The notes: a model not told the origin generated them from the sequence alone. Numbered from the stretch's first letter, positions 1-55,540 are shown. The stretch: DNA of 64,000 nucleotides from Scolanthus callimorphus (GCA_033964015.1 CM066916.1:11076501-11140500); one strand, 5' to 3'. Program-made: numbers and translations.

Positions 1-857
1 TTCTGCAAGAATATCTGAAAGAATTGCAACTTGCTCGCACCAGTTGCAAGTTGTTCTGAGCGAATTGCTAATCGACATTCCAATGTTGTACCGCAGTGTT
101 GCAATGTTATGGGGAAACGAACATCCGTTTTGACTGTAATAAGACACATTTAATTCATCAATAAAATTTGTCTGTGCACCGTATAAAATTGAAGTTCGTT
201 TGATACAACGAATAAAATAAAACGAAACGTACCACAGACGTTGTATACGTCCAGGGTCGACGTATACAACGTCTTGGACGAATTTGATTTTCTACCTTTT
301 TAGATAATTAAATTCATCTGAATTAAATTCGTCCGAAATACAATGTATAAACTACCTAGGCCTAATCTACTCCTTATGTTTACAATTTACTTTGCCTCTC
401 TTTGAGATTTCGGAACTCTCATTAACTTTGACATTTTATAACAATTTATTAACTTGTGGCAAAATAGTGCATTAAACTATGTAATTACTGTATGCTGCCC
501 ACCTTGACTAGCCATTGCTATTTGTGGACAGTGACAGATTGTAATGAATTTGATAACAATAAAGTGATGTTGATGAATTTGTTAAAAACTAACAGAAGCT
601 ATGGATATACCCTACCTATGGGTTCCCTGTTCAATTTGCGCTGTCATTTTCAAGTTCCATGTCTTGCAATAGCACATTTTCATAATGACATATTTTGCAA
701 TGATTATCAGAAATCTTTGCATTCTTTGACAACCTTCCCTTTTGTTCGTGTAATGTCTGCTATTAGATTTATCTGCCTAATAGTGCAAACCCTCAGTGGA
801 CAGCATTTTTTGTTACCCATCTTTATGTTGCTTTGTTTAGTTTATCATAAATTAAAT

Positions 858-2479
858 TACCGTACCGACTCCGAGTAACGTAACATTATACTCGCGAGCC
901 GCGAGTCAAAAGTCGACACTCTAAAGACTCGCGGCTCGCGAGTAATTTTATAATAAGGAGCTCATTAAACAAGTCCACTCGATCCACTTACGGGCGAAGA
1001 TCAACCCATCTGATACAATTGTCCAGAAGGGTTGTGAACGCTTTCAGCAAGGGGATTCTTTTCATGTTACAAAACTAGAATTTCGCAAGAATTTCCAAAC
1101 TACCTTTACGTTAAAATATATAGCTACCGTACAAAATAATGAAAGTAATATTCGAAGCGTTCTTCTGACGTATCTAAGTTTTGTGAAGTCTATTTTTGAA
1201 GTGAGCGCAAAACTTCGAAGTTTAGGTTTGAATTTGTGCCGGCCTTCTAGCGAGGAGACGCTAAAGTTTCGGTGAAATGTTTCGCTGTTTTTTCTTTCCT
1301 AGTAATAAAATGCTAAATAGTAACTATGAAATAATTAAAGTACTATAGGTAAGCTTTTTTCTTTCGGAAGTTTTGTGGGGTTTATTTACGAAGCGAGCGA
1401 GAAAACTTGGAAGTTAACCATGGGTTTGAATTCGTGCCCGGCCTTCGTGCTCGGTAATCAACAAACTAGTGAAAAGACGCTAGAATATTCGGTGAACTGT
1501 TTGGCCGATACCGGTAGTAATAAAACACTAAATAATAACTATGAAAGTACTAAAGGTAAGCGCTCTTCTTTCGTAAGTTTTGTGGGGTTTATTCGCGAAG
1601 CGAGCGAATAAACCAGGAAAACTTCAAGGCTTTTGAATTCGTTCTATCTGCATTCAACAAACTTAGGAGCTATTTTAGCAACAAGAGGCTAAGGGGTAAA
1701 ATATCGCTGAAATGTTTCGCCGTTTTTCTCTCTTAGAAATAAAACACTAAATAATAACTATGAAACACTTTATGCAAGCTTTCTTCTGGCGTAAGTATTT
1801 TATTTACAAAGCGAGCACGAAAACTTCGAACTTTACGTTTGCAACAAAACATTAGCGACGAGACGCTAAAGTATCGTAGAATGTTTCGCCGGTTTTCTTT
1901 CCTAGTAATAAAACACTACATAATAGCTATGAAATAATGAAAGTACTATAGGTAAGCATTCTTCTTTCGTAAGTTTTGTGGGGTTTATTTACGAAGCGAG
2001 CAAGAAAACTTTGAAGTTTACCGTGGGTTTGAATTCATGCGCTCAGCGAAGATGGCGCTGAACAAAATTTCCAGCATATTCTTCAATAATCGCTTGATAA
2101 GAACACGCCACTTTTTCGTTGGAAGCTAGTATGATATTTTTATTTCAAGAACTTCTTTTAAACTGAATTTTAAGATTAAAAGAACTATATACGGGTGGTC
2201 TTCTTTCCTGAACCGGTTCGCGATCTTCCGTGTAGTTTCGGTTACGATGTTTTTGCTTTGGATGTTCACCGATAAAGTTCACTCGTTTGAACCTAGAGCC
2301 GGGTCAGTAGCAAAGAGTCTGGAAGAAAAAGGGCCAGTCACTCGCAAAATGCGAGTGACTTTTTGCATATCATGAATATTCCAAGGGAAAAATACTCACG
2401 AGCCGCGAGTCTTTCGAGTGTAGATTTTTTTACTCGCAACTTGCGATTGTAGGTTACGTTACTCGAGGGCGGTACGGTA
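858..2479. mobile_element. 1.6-kb TA-flanked TIR element, non-autonomous
   Basis: The ends are inverted: TACCGTACCG at the left and CGGTACGGTA at the right, continuing on both sides through GAGTAACGTAAC and a GACTCGCGGCTCG block. Both ends begin with TA, as in Tc1/mariner-type insertions. No transposase frame is visible. The interior is mostly the tandem repeat at 1140-2045. Confidence 0.7.
1140..2045. repeat. Tandem repeat, about five ~200-bp units
   Basis: Markers such as AAGTTTTGTGGGGTTTATTT, CGAAGCGAGC and TAATAAAACACTAAATAATA recur at roughly 190-215 bp spacing near 1190, 1370, 1575, 1790 and 1970. Units are diverged. The array lies inside the TIR element at 858-2479. Confidence 0.75.
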
Positions 2480-2687
2480 TACTGCTTGCAGCCCCTTCTT
2501 CAGCGAACGTCCATAAATCAAGGGATTTTTCATGTGACACGCTTTGATTTGTTTACGATGTTGAGCTACTCGGGAGAGGGAAGAGTGCAGTTTGGCACTG
2601 GAAACTAACCTTTATGGACTGCAATAACTTTCAAATTATATTAAATAATACAATTTCCCTTTCCCTGATTCATTCTTTTCTGTTTAG

Positions 2688-46732
<44,045 letters not shown>

Positions 46733-46745
46733 ACAAGGTACTTAA

Positions 46746-46976
46746 AGAGGCACTCTCGCGCTTGACCAACAAGCAAATAATTCAAATCGCAATCCAATTC
46801 CATCCCCTTGATAATAGATAAAAACACTATAGATTTGTATTGATTTGACAGTTAAAAGGTCATTTAACAAACCTGGACTGTTATTTTGGTTATTCCCGGT
46901 AAACTTAAATGTATTTTGGGTGATTAAAATTAGACTTTTTGACAGGTTGTACAAAATTAAGCGTGCGAGTGCCCCT
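46746..46976. mobile_element. TTAA-flanked MITE just after the SNRNP200 stop
   Basis: AGAGGCACTCTCGCGCTTG at the left faces TTAAGCGTGCGAGTGCCCCT at the right; TTAA at 46742-46745 and 46977-46980. A TTAA duplication is typical of piggyBac-type insertions. It starts 10-14 bp beyond the stop and so lies in the presumed 3' UTR. Confidence 0.75.
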
Positions 46977-47821
46977 TTAATCTTCTTATAATCGTGAAGA
47001 ATGCGGATAACGGAGACAGAAATGAGAGCGATCAAGGAATTTAGATTTGAAGGGCGAGTTTTTCTTGGAAATGATTCCGAGAAACATTTGTTCTGTGAAA
47101 CGATGAAAGGATGTGGTGTGCCGTTACGTGTTCCGGTCCGAGGAAGCAGGTTCTTGGTTTGCACAAAATCATGGCGACGATGCTGAAGGACAGAAAAAAC
47201 GTCAACAGAACTTTCTATCGTTCATGCTACATAATGTAAAGATTTGGAGGGATAAAGCGATTATTGTGCAATTCCGAGAAAAAAACTCCATGCGAAGTGC
47301 GAGTTTTGTTTGTGTCTCATCCTGAGAAAGGACTTATCAGCATACTTTGTATCATAGAACTGAGCAAGTAAGTTACATGGAGAACGCGCGAGATTTTGCA
47401 GTAGTAGATATAGTGGTCTAAAAAATGTGTGTTGAGCAGTCTAGTTGGTGATTTTAGACGTATCGCGAGGGATAGCATGAAAAATCATTTAGCCCATTCA
47501 TTCCATCTTTTTCAAAATTATCTATATATATCACCAAATCTAGTAGGAAAAACTTTTCTAGTTTAAAAACAGCCCAAAAATATAAACATCTGGGGCCTTT
47601 AGTATTTCGATCCGCTATTAAACAGCTGAATTCTCGCACCAGACTTTTGTACATTTTGCTTTCATTAATTGAACATGTACAGTAAAGCGTTTAGAATAAA
47701 AAGGTAATTCTAATATACGGTTTTGTGATCGCATTTAACGTACATTTTCACTTAACTCAGCCCCCCCCCCCCCCCCCCCCCCCCGTTTTCGCGGAAATGT
47801 ATTTTAAAATCACTTCGTTGA

Positions 47822-48136
47822 GCCTCGTAACCTCGCGGGAGAGGTTCTGGTGACAGCCACTGACGCATGCGCGAGATTTGATACAGCCGTTGAGAGAAAG
47901 AACTTTCTGTGCATGCACCAACGTTTAAAATTAGCCAATCAACGCAGGCCCTCCAGTGGCCGCCACCAGAGGCTCCCCTGCGAAGTGACGAGCCTGGGGA
48001 GCTCTGGGTACGAGAATGTTGAGAGAAAGAACTTTCTGCGCATGCTCCAACATTTAAAATTAGCCAATCAAGTGGCTGTTACCAGAGCCAACCCCGCAAG
48101 GTGACGGGCCGAGTGTAAGCTCTGGGTGGGAGAATG
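47822..48136. repeat. GAGCTCTGGG-type MITE relative with inner duplication
   Basis: ACCTCGCGGGAGAGGTTCTG, TGACGCATGCGCGAGAT and GCTCTGGGTGGGAGAATG match the element at 52873. The block GAGAGAAAGAACTTTCTG ... TTAAAATTAGCCAATCAA occurs twice inside. Confidence 0.7.
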
Positions 48137-50412
48137 GACCACTGCATTCAACCCACAGCTAATCAAGCCAGATGGAGATTAGAGAAACCCGGTGACAGGC
48201 TAGGCAAACGAAAGGCCAGACAAGAACCCGATAACGATCAATCTTGTTTCTGCTCGAGTCGCCCACCACCCACGGCTTTCGCTGTTTTAATTTACATGAT
48301 ATTTCATAATTAAAGGCTGTATTATTTCCCGTGAAGTAGCAGGTTATTTTTCTTTCCTGTTGTAATACAATTTCCTGTTATCGCACAAATTATTGAAGTT
48401 TTAAAAGCTTCCGACCGGAGTAAAAATGAAAACATTGTCAAACTTTCTGATTTCATCTCGAGCGCCATTTGGACTGAAAGCCCTTTTGTGATTTGTAAAT
48501 ATTGGGTTTTGAAAATGGAGATAAAGCTAAAATTGGTGTCATAAAAATAAGTAATTATTTATGAAGCAGTTTGTGGCAAAAGGATTCATCCAGTTTTATC
48601 AAAGATGTCTTATTTGTGGCTGGCACTTTCGAAAACCTGTTACAAGGTACTTTTTGAGACAATTTTTAGATAAAATTCGAGAAGCTTACCATGGCTATTG
48701 CGATAAAATGGCTGTATCGTGATGAATCACAGTTTCTAATACAATGTTTGAAATATGCATCTTTTAAACCAAAGAGGATTTGCTAATGTATGGTGATTGT
48801 CAGTACACAAACATAGCAAGCTGTTCAAAGAAATTCCACAAAATGAAAAACCGAAATTTGAATGTCAAATTAGGAAGGCATTGTGAAGTTCGAACGGCCC
48901 AGCTATGTCAAGAAAGCTGAAATTTTTTCGAAAAATTACGCTAAAAAGTCGGAAATATTCTTAATCAATGGTCATTTTATGGTTTAAAAGTCATGTTTTG
49001 GATATCTTCTTATATCTTCTTTTTATACAAATGACAAAGTATTAAATAATTATGACGTGATCGTGATATTCTCATTTCCCGCCAAAACAACTTATTAGTT
49101 CGCAAGGAGAGTGGTTATTAGGTCTGCCACCTGCTTTTCGCGCTAAAAACGACACAAACGCGGGAAAATACTGCGGTCCCCAGTTGGCTTTCACACCAGA
49201 TCGAAAACAACAAACGTCGCCGTTATACTAGCTTATAACAGGAAATCTATTGCAATGAGAGCGTATCCAATAGCTCTCTCGGAAGGTTTTTATTTTAAAT
49301 GCAATTATGTTGCTAGGGCAAACAATTTCTCAACTTGGAATGTTCTATCTTAACGCGTTTAATTCATGAAAATAGCTTTGCAAATGTGACTGTGTTTACC
49401 CTGAAAACGCTCTCTGAAAGTAAATCTGCTTGGGTTTTCTTCACTCGCCGATGAAAGTATCAAGAAGTCGTGTTCATTGGTTTTGTCATAAAGTCTGAAG
49501 TAAGTATACGTTTTGCTGCCTTCAAATTTTGCATATTTTATTTGAAATTCGACTTTGTAGTATGGTTGTATTTGAAATTCGAGTGTCGTATGGTTTATCG
49601 TGCGAATATAGTCTGAATAGTGTTTGATATCTCTTCGCGTGATATCGTTTTGTCGTTTCTGTGTTTCTAACTTCCGTAAGCTGAGACAGCTTTGAAGAAA
49701 AAAGAACCATGTGATTTGAATTTTTAGTTTAAGAACCTTAGACTTAGTTCTCATTTAATATTCCCTTTCTTGCGAACTTCAAAGACTTTTGAACATCGTT
49801 GAATATTGATCAAAAATAAAAAGGTGTTCCAGCATCTTAATTCAAGCCTCCGATGATGCCGTAATATAGAAGTTACAGAAGGTCAGAACATTGATTTGTG
49901 GGGAGAGAAATATTGAAATCCCACATGGTGCAAATACGAAAAAGCGTGCATTTGTAATCAACTGGAAAAGTATGGCTAAGTGGGTCAACAGCTAATTTAG
50001 GATGATTTCAATCTAATGATTTAAGTAAAAATTGGCCTCAGCTTACCTAATTGAAGTCTACAATGTGGTCGGATATTACTTCAATTAATCTGTCGATAAT
50101 TTTTTTATCTTTGAAACACAACATAAATATGGCAGGTCGTTGTTTTGGATAAGTTTTTAAATAGGTTTTTGAAAGGTTTTAATATCTTTAGAATAACATA
50201 AAACATGACTGGTTGCTCAATGCACAGGGTGTCTCAAAGTTCGCTTCCCTTTTACAGCTAATGCACCAGTCATTTTAAAGCCCCAGACCCCCCTACCGAA
50301 GAACTTGATTGGCTTCAAATATGCGCGAAACAAGGATTCTGGATCATTTAATTAACACGTCAATAAAGCGTTGTTCCATTGAAATTTATGGACCTTTCGA
50401 GTGCGCCATTAC

Positions 50413-51027
50413 CACACCGTATGCATTGCTACGCGACCTCAAAATTCACTGTTGCGATTGGCGATTTTACGCAAGAAAACTGCAGGGTTCTTACAAGTCC
50501 TTGAAAACCTGGAAAGTACTTGAGTTGGAAAAATTTGAATTCAAGGGCTCGAAAGTCCTGGATTATTTTTCAAAGTCCTGGAAATCTAACACAAAATTGC
50601 AAGCGATATATGTAGCAAACCACATGTAATACTGCCTACACTGTTTTGTGGGGTCTGTCCGAGGACCGCCTTGTCATATCAAGCTACCTAAAGACGAAAA
50701 TTAGATAGGACAAAACTTTTACCACCCAAGGCAGTTATCCTGGAAAATGCTCTCAAAAATACTGGAAAAGTCATTGAAAGTCCTGGAATTTTTTCTTAAC
50801 AAACGTGTACGAACTCTGTAATGTTAATTTTCTCGAACCAGAAAGTTTTAAACATTCGAGGCAAGGAAGGCAAAGGATAGCTTAGAACCATTTTGGTTGA
50901 TTTGGCAATCAATTTCGACTTACTGAAGAGGCCGAATCCAGCGTTTTGGTTTGATTGACGGCTAAAAATCGCCCGTCGCAACATTGAATTTTGAGGTCGC
51001 GTAGCAATGCATTATACAGTGGTAAGT
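50413..51027. mobile_element. ~0.6-kb TIR element
   Basis: ATGCATTGCTACGCGACCTC and AAAATTCACTGTTGCGATTG at the left are mirrored by AATTTTGAGGTCGCGTAGCA and ATGCATTATACAGTGGT at the right. A minimal version with the same ends is at 54490-54575. The interior holds TCCTTGAAAACCTGGAAAG-type repeat text also seen near 14330 and 54230. Confidence 0.75.
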
Positions 51028-51074
51028 CGGATTCAGTAAATATTTGATTACGATTGAGAATCGTTCGACAATAT

Positions 51075-51135
51075 AATAATAATAATACAACATTTATATA
51101 GCGCATATAGCCACGTTCTATGCGCTTAATATTAC
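51075..51135. repeat. SINE-type 3' tail fragment
   Basis: AATAATAATAATACAACATT followed by TATATAGCGCATATAGCC, a form common at SINE tails in invertebrates. No head is attached. Confidence 0.4.
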
Positions 51136-51634
51136 AAAACTGCAAGGTGATTTTTTGGATAGAGAAAACAAGTGTGAAGATAATTAAATGTGCCTTATTT
51201 TCCTGAAATTATTTAACCTGTTTTGTTTATTATTTAATATACGCTGTTGGGAATCTTTATAAAATAATCTCTTGTCGCTATTTTTTGCACTTCAGTGGTC
51301 AGGATATGCGTTATGCCCAATAAAACAGGAAAAATAAAATTTACTAGCACGCAACTTTCCAGCACTATTACAACATATTTAAAATTGTGCTTCAGTTTGA
51401 ATAAAATCAGGGTTTGGGGTGATCATTAAAAAGTGATAAAAGGAATGAAAGAAGGTACAAATATTAACAGATCGATGAAACTCTTTCCAGCATAACTGTT
51501 CCAAACAGTGATTATTGCTACTATGCAAATCAACTGAGTCGGGAGTTAAATATCAGGCAAACACAAATATTGATAATATTTTATGCACACTATGGTCGAG
51601 TGAAGCTGAATGTTTATATTTTTCTAGCGAAAAG

Positions 51635-52309
51635 ATGGATCCAGTTTTTCGTCGACGTCAAAAGGACATCCCTGGGCGAGTCAAGTTGTGTGGGACAATT
51701 GTGTTTGTCGGTTCTCTAATTGTTGGCTTTCTGCTATTCGTATCTATTGTGCTACCTGTACTCGAAAACCACGGATATGAACCGACGGTGTGTAATGTCA
51801 CAGCAACGAAACTTGTCTCTGACAAATCGCATCGACTAAGCTGCAAATGCCCGCATTCTGGTGACATTACAAGATGCGTGATTCACTATCCTTGCCTAAA
51901 GATTATTGTGAGTTATAAAAACTTTGATGGCAGTGAAACCAAAGGACTAGTCGTTCGCACGAGAAGGCAAGTCGGGGATCAATGTTCGTTAACTATTCGG
52001 GACTACGATTGTTTATCAGAAACTCGTGTTTATTCGGAACTTAAACAATTTCGCGACCGATGGGGAAAGGTGGGTGCCACCTACAGATGTCATTTCAAAC
52101 CCGAGAAACCTGACTTTGTCTTGTTGACATGCCAAAGAATTATGCGATTGCATATAATCAACGTTGTTGTTTGGCCTTTGTTAGGAGTACTGATAGGGGT
52201 TATTGTGACGAGATTTAACCAGCCAATCGCCAGATTATGCTGTGAATATAGAGGGCCTAAGTACAAGACTGAAGACTGGATGCCTCTAGCTAATGATATG
52301 GATTCGTAA
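51635..52309 (+). CDS. KCNMB-like two-pass membrane protein (BK channel beta-subunit family), single exon
   Basis: 224 residues. Short basic N-terminus (MDPVFRRRQKDIPGRVK), membrane segment about 18-40 (LCGTIVFVGSLIVGFLLFVS), extracellular loop about 41-171, second membrane segment about 172-193 (LHIINVVVWPLLGVLIGVIV), cytoplasmic tail. The loop has nine Cys (53, 70, 72, 81, 87, 117, 126, 152, 166) and an N-glycosylation site NVT near 54. The patterns C-x-C...C...YPC, CHF near 152-154, DFVLL at 160-164 and W-P-L in TM2 match vertebrate KCNMB proteins, which bind Slo1 and change its calcium and voltage gating. Family assignment is by motif layout. The frame is open upstream to 51515; I prefer the ATG at 51635 (AAAAGATGG context) just before the basic segment. 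TTTTTCTAG at 51619-51627 could be the acceptor of a 5' UTR intron. Confidence 0.75.
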   Translation: MDPVFRRRQKDIPGRVKLCGTIVFVGSLIVGFLLFVSIVLPVLENHGYEPTVCNVTATKLVSDKSHRLSCKCPHSGDITRCVIHYPCLKIIVSYKNFDGSETKGLVVRTRRQVGDQCSLTIRDYDCLSETRVYSELKQFRDRWGKVGATYRCHFKPEKPDFVLLTCQRIMRLHIINVVVWPLLGVLIGVIVTRFNQPIARLCCEYRGPKYKTEDWMPLANDMDS

Positions 52310-52310
52310 C

Positions 52311-52316
52311 AATAAA
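52311..52316 (+). promoter_or_regulatory. AATAAA one base after the KCNMB-like stop
   Basis: TAA (52307-52309), C, then AATAAA. If used, the 3' UTR would be only about 15-30 nt. Alternative signals occur near 52586 (AAATAAAATAAAAC). Confidence 0.4.
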
Positions 52317-52872
52317 AATTAACAGATTTCTTGCGCGCAGTAGTAGTAATGCGGTGTCGTTTCGTCGGTTAAGTGTGTCTAGGGTGAACCACTTTTTAAT
52401 ACCATTGAAAAAGTCAAAGACCAACAAATCGAACTTATCAGGGCAGGTCATTTGCAATCAGGTGCTCGCAAAAAAAGATTCAACGAAATCTGAGTCAAAA
52501 GGACACGCTAAATAATATATGCAGCAAGACAGAATGTTTTTGTTTTACTAGATTTGATACAAACATTAGTTACTATTGGAAAAAAATAAAATAAAACATG
52601 ATGACACTGTGCAGCCATGAATTAGAGCAAAATATTGCAGCACGAACGTAAAAGATTTGAACAAGTTTTTAAAGAGAGAGAAATTTATTCTACTTATACC
52701 GTTATCGATACATGAGAATACATACAATACATCATACAAACATTAAGAGAAATGGAAAAACTGTACTAAAATCATAGTTGAATTTGTTACGAGCTATGAT
52801 ATTTCTATGTATTCACAGTACTTTTCACTCCGCATGCGCATTGTGATTGCAACTCCATTAGAAATGAAAGCA

Positions 52873-53044
52873 TTCTCGAACCCAGAGCTCCCCGGCTCCT
52901 TACCTCGCGGGGGAGGCTCTGGTGACAGCCATTGACGCATGCGCAGGATTCGACACAGAGCCCGACGTTCAAAATCAGCCAATTAACGAAGGTCCTCAAA
53001 TGGATGACCCCAGAGCCTCCCCTACGAGCTCTGGGAACGAGAAC
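52873..53044. mobile_element. MITE with TTCTCG-CCCAGAGCTC ends
   Basis: TTCTCGAACCCAGAGCTCCC at the left, ACGAGCTCTGGGAACGAGAA at the right; inner ACCTCGCGGGGGAGGCTCTG pairs with CAGAGCCTCCCC. 172 bp. Confidence 0.8.
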
Positions 53045-53917
53045 TAAATGGAAGGAATAACGAAGACTTCAAAGGAATGAAATAGACTTCTTCCCATACA
53101 GAGAGGGCAGAGTTTCGACTGCCCTCTTTGCGATCTAGGAAGAGAACTCGCAAGGCGTCAAAACTCGTTTGTGTCAACATTTCCATTACAACGCTAGTCT
53201 GTTTCCAGGCGGCGGTAGATGGTGATTTTAACGTGGAAACCAGTCAAACCAGGTTGCAGGTTTTTTTTATCCGTTTGTATGATTCTTAAAGGCCCATCAC
53301 CAACCGGGAGCCTTTGCGCCCCGTTTTCTTTTGTTTTCAAATTGATCCATTGTTTTTCGGGTGCTTTGATTGGCTAAGAGTCCGCAAAGGCTTTTGGTTG
53401 GTGATGGGCCTTTAAGGCCTACGGCAAACGTCGTGAAAGAGTCGCGCCGTTCCAATACAAAACAATAGAACGTTTTTAATAATAAAGTATAACGAAGTGG
53501 CATCCTTTGAAAAAGAAAAGGTTCGACAGAAGAAGAGCGACTGAAGTTCGACGTTTGTCATAGGCCTTTTAGTGCCACAGTTCGCTTGTTAAGCTTTTAC
53601 AAAGACAGCAATATTTCCATTAGTCATTGAACTTCCGCTGCCTTTTTATATTGTTCAGTTCCAAGATATCGTTGAAGATATTCCAGAAAGTGAAAATATC
53701 TAGTTGTTGCTCAAAGGTACGCATTTAGAAAGGGAAATTCAAATGTTTGCATGATTTGGTGCTAGGGGAAGGGGTACAAAAAACCGTGCATCCATGAGAA
53801 GATACAGAGATATTTGTTGAAACTGCACCTTTCTCTATACAATCACCGCACGAAGTTTATTTGCACAGGTAAAGTATGCTGCGCCGTTAAATTCAATGTA
53901 AACCTCTGATAGTGGGG

Positions 53918-54054
53918 TATCCTGCTAGCAGAGGTTTCTTTCTGTCAGTCTTTTTTGTTTGCCTAACAACCACGCAGACACGCGAACACAGACACGCGAA
54001 CAACGTTTCTAGCTGATAAAAGACTGACAGAAAGAAACCTCTGCTAGCAGGGTA
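53918..54054. mobile_element. TA-flanked MITE, CCCTGCTAGCAGAG-type ends, copy 2
   Basis: ATCCTGCTAGCAGAGGTTTC at the left, AAACCTCTGCTAGCAGGGTA at the right; arms extend through TTTCTGTCAGTCTTTT. 137 bp, almost the same length as copy 1. Confidence 0.88.
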
Positions 54055-54489
54055 ATAGTGGGCAATTGTCTCGCATTCCCCCCATTTATTGTTCCTGTCA
54101 ATGTATCGTGGTTTCCGTTCTTCTAGTTTCGCATCAAGGTAGGTATCTTCCGAGTTTTATTACGCTAGGGCCAAACCTGTTCAACATTTTTGAAAAAAAT
54201 CAGGTTTATGTCAAAGGGTTCGTACGCGTCCTTGAAATCCTGGATTTTCATTTCCTTTCAACTCAAAATGTGGTTTAACCACTCAGTTTTTGGGCTGCAA
54301 ATTATGACATCCTCCAGACTTATCATGGTATTTTAGGGCATTTCTACCCCCCAAAACTGGAAAATAACTAAAGACTTCCGAAAAATCCTGGATTTTTGTC
54401 ATCCAGGAAGCGTAGGAACCCTGCGGCATGTAAAATGATTGAAATCTTCACAAGTGATATCCTTTGGATATTGCTATCAACTGAACTTA

Positions 54490-54575
54490 CCGCTGAATGC
54501 ATTGCTACGCGACCAAATCGCCAATCGCAACAGGTGAATTTTGAGGTCGCGTAGCAATGCATACGGTGGTCAAGT
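54490..54575. mobile_element. Minimal hairpin with the same ends as the 50413 element
   Basis: TGAATGCATTGCTACGCGAC faces GTCGCGTAGCAATGCATACG with about 35 bp between. Confidence 0.75.
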
Positions 54576-54599
54576 TGTTCAGCATAGGCCCGTAGCCAG

Positions 54600-54803
54600 G
54601 GGGGGTTCCGGGGGTGGTATTTGCGACCGACTCCCCAAACTTGCAGCTCGTAAGCTGAATTGCGTTGGGTCCCAAGGGCGCCACTGGCAGCCAAGCGGTC
54701 ATAAGCACAGACACTGAGAGTGGTCACTGCCAGAGGGTTTATTACGTCCCCAGTGGTTCTTTAACGTCCCCCCTGGAACTGGGTAGAGTAGAAAGGCGAG
54801 ACG

Positions 54804-54835
<32 letters not shown>

Positions 54836-55010
54836 TGAAACACAGTAGAACAAAGTTCAACTCACAATATGAACCAGTTTCGACCGAGACCCGAACAGAA
54901 AGAGAATTTCCTCTGTCCCGGCCAGGTGTCGAACCCGGACCACAGCGGTGAGAGACCCAACGCCGTAACGCTGGACAAACGCAAGCACCCCATCACGCGA
55001 CAAAAAGGTC
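54600..55010 (-). mobile_element. tRNA-derived SINE, reverse orientation
   Basis: On the minus strand the head reads GTCCAGCGTTACGGCGTTGG (box A-like) and GGTCCGGGTTCGACACCTGG (box B: GGTTCGACACC). The body includes AAGAACCACTGGGGACGTAA, GTGTCTGTGCTTATGACCGC and GAGCTGCAAGTTTGGGGAGT, shared with 35490-35645. Confidence 0.75.
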
Positions 55011-55335
55011 CACATTTAAGGGTTTGAAACACTGTTTTAGTGACTAAATTGGCCAAACAGAAGACTGCAGTCACTTTGGCATACAGCCAGTTTCGTTTTC
55101 ATAACACGTTGGTCCGTTTTTTCTTGATTAGCACCCCCCCACAAAAATCCCCTGCTACGGGCCTGCAGCATACACGTTGCAATTAACGTTGCTTCGTAAA
55201 ACGTAACACCGTGAACCATGCATCATAATGAAGACGCTATTTCTCGTATTTTCCTCGAGTTTGGTAAACCAAATTGCGAGACATCAATTTCACATAAACT
55301 GCTTCTTTTTAGGCAAGACTTATCATTGCTACTTA

Positions 55336-55540
55336 AGCCTGGTGCACACTTGCGACATAACGACATAAAAATATCACGCGATCAAAATTTAGTGGTTTCA
55401 AAAAGGTTTATGTGAACAAAAATCACATAAGACTGCTTTGGTGATGTAGTCTAATGATGATCCATCGAAAATTTTGATTATTTTCCAATGCTTTTCTCGT
55501 TGCAACATAACGTCCTTATGTCGCTAGTGTGTACCGGGCT
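55336..55540. mobile_element. TTA-flanked MITE, AGCCTGGTGCACACTT ends
   Basis: AGCCTGGTGCACACTTGCGA at the left, TCGCTAGTGTGTACCGGGCT at the right; TTA at 55333-55335 and 55541-55543. Inner CATAACGACATAA / TTATGTCG. 205 bp. Confidence 0.82.

Larger units (their letters stand above)
1..2687. other. Upstream/intron 1 sequence, no exon found
   Basis: I searched for the missing SNRNP200 start (MAD... to EYKA before a GT donor) and did not find it. The stretch holds a palindrome at about 237-272 (arms GACGTTGTATACGTC) and the 1.6-kb TIR element at 858-2479. The 128-residue open frame at 492-878 looks non-coding. Confidence 0.6.
46981..51634. other. Intergenic region between SNRNP200 and the KCNMB-like gene
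   Basis: Contains a run of 24 C (47761-47784), a MITE-like repeat (47822-48136), the TIR element at about 50413-51027 and a SINE tail near 51075. An AATAAA-type signal at about 47695 could serve SNRNP200. 48140-50400 is AT-rich with nothing recognised. Confidence 0.5.
52310..55335. other. Repeat-rich region downstream of the KCNMB-like gene
   Basis: Holds the elements at 52873, 53918 and 54490 and the reverse SINE at 54600-55010. No other gene recognised. Confidence 0.5.

Noticed and set aside
492..878. 128-codon frame upstream of SNRNP200
   Set aside because: No similarity to the missing N-terminus, ends inside the TIR element at 858, composition like its non-coding surroundings.
49359..49754. 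131-codon minus-strand frame
   Set aside because: AT-rich composition, no domain, no supporting splice or promoter context.
51515..51634. Longer N-terminus (40 residues) for the KCNMB-like protein
   Set aside because: Its composition does not fit the family, whose N-termini are short; TTTTTCTAG just before the inner ATG looks like a splice acceptor, and that ATG has a good context.
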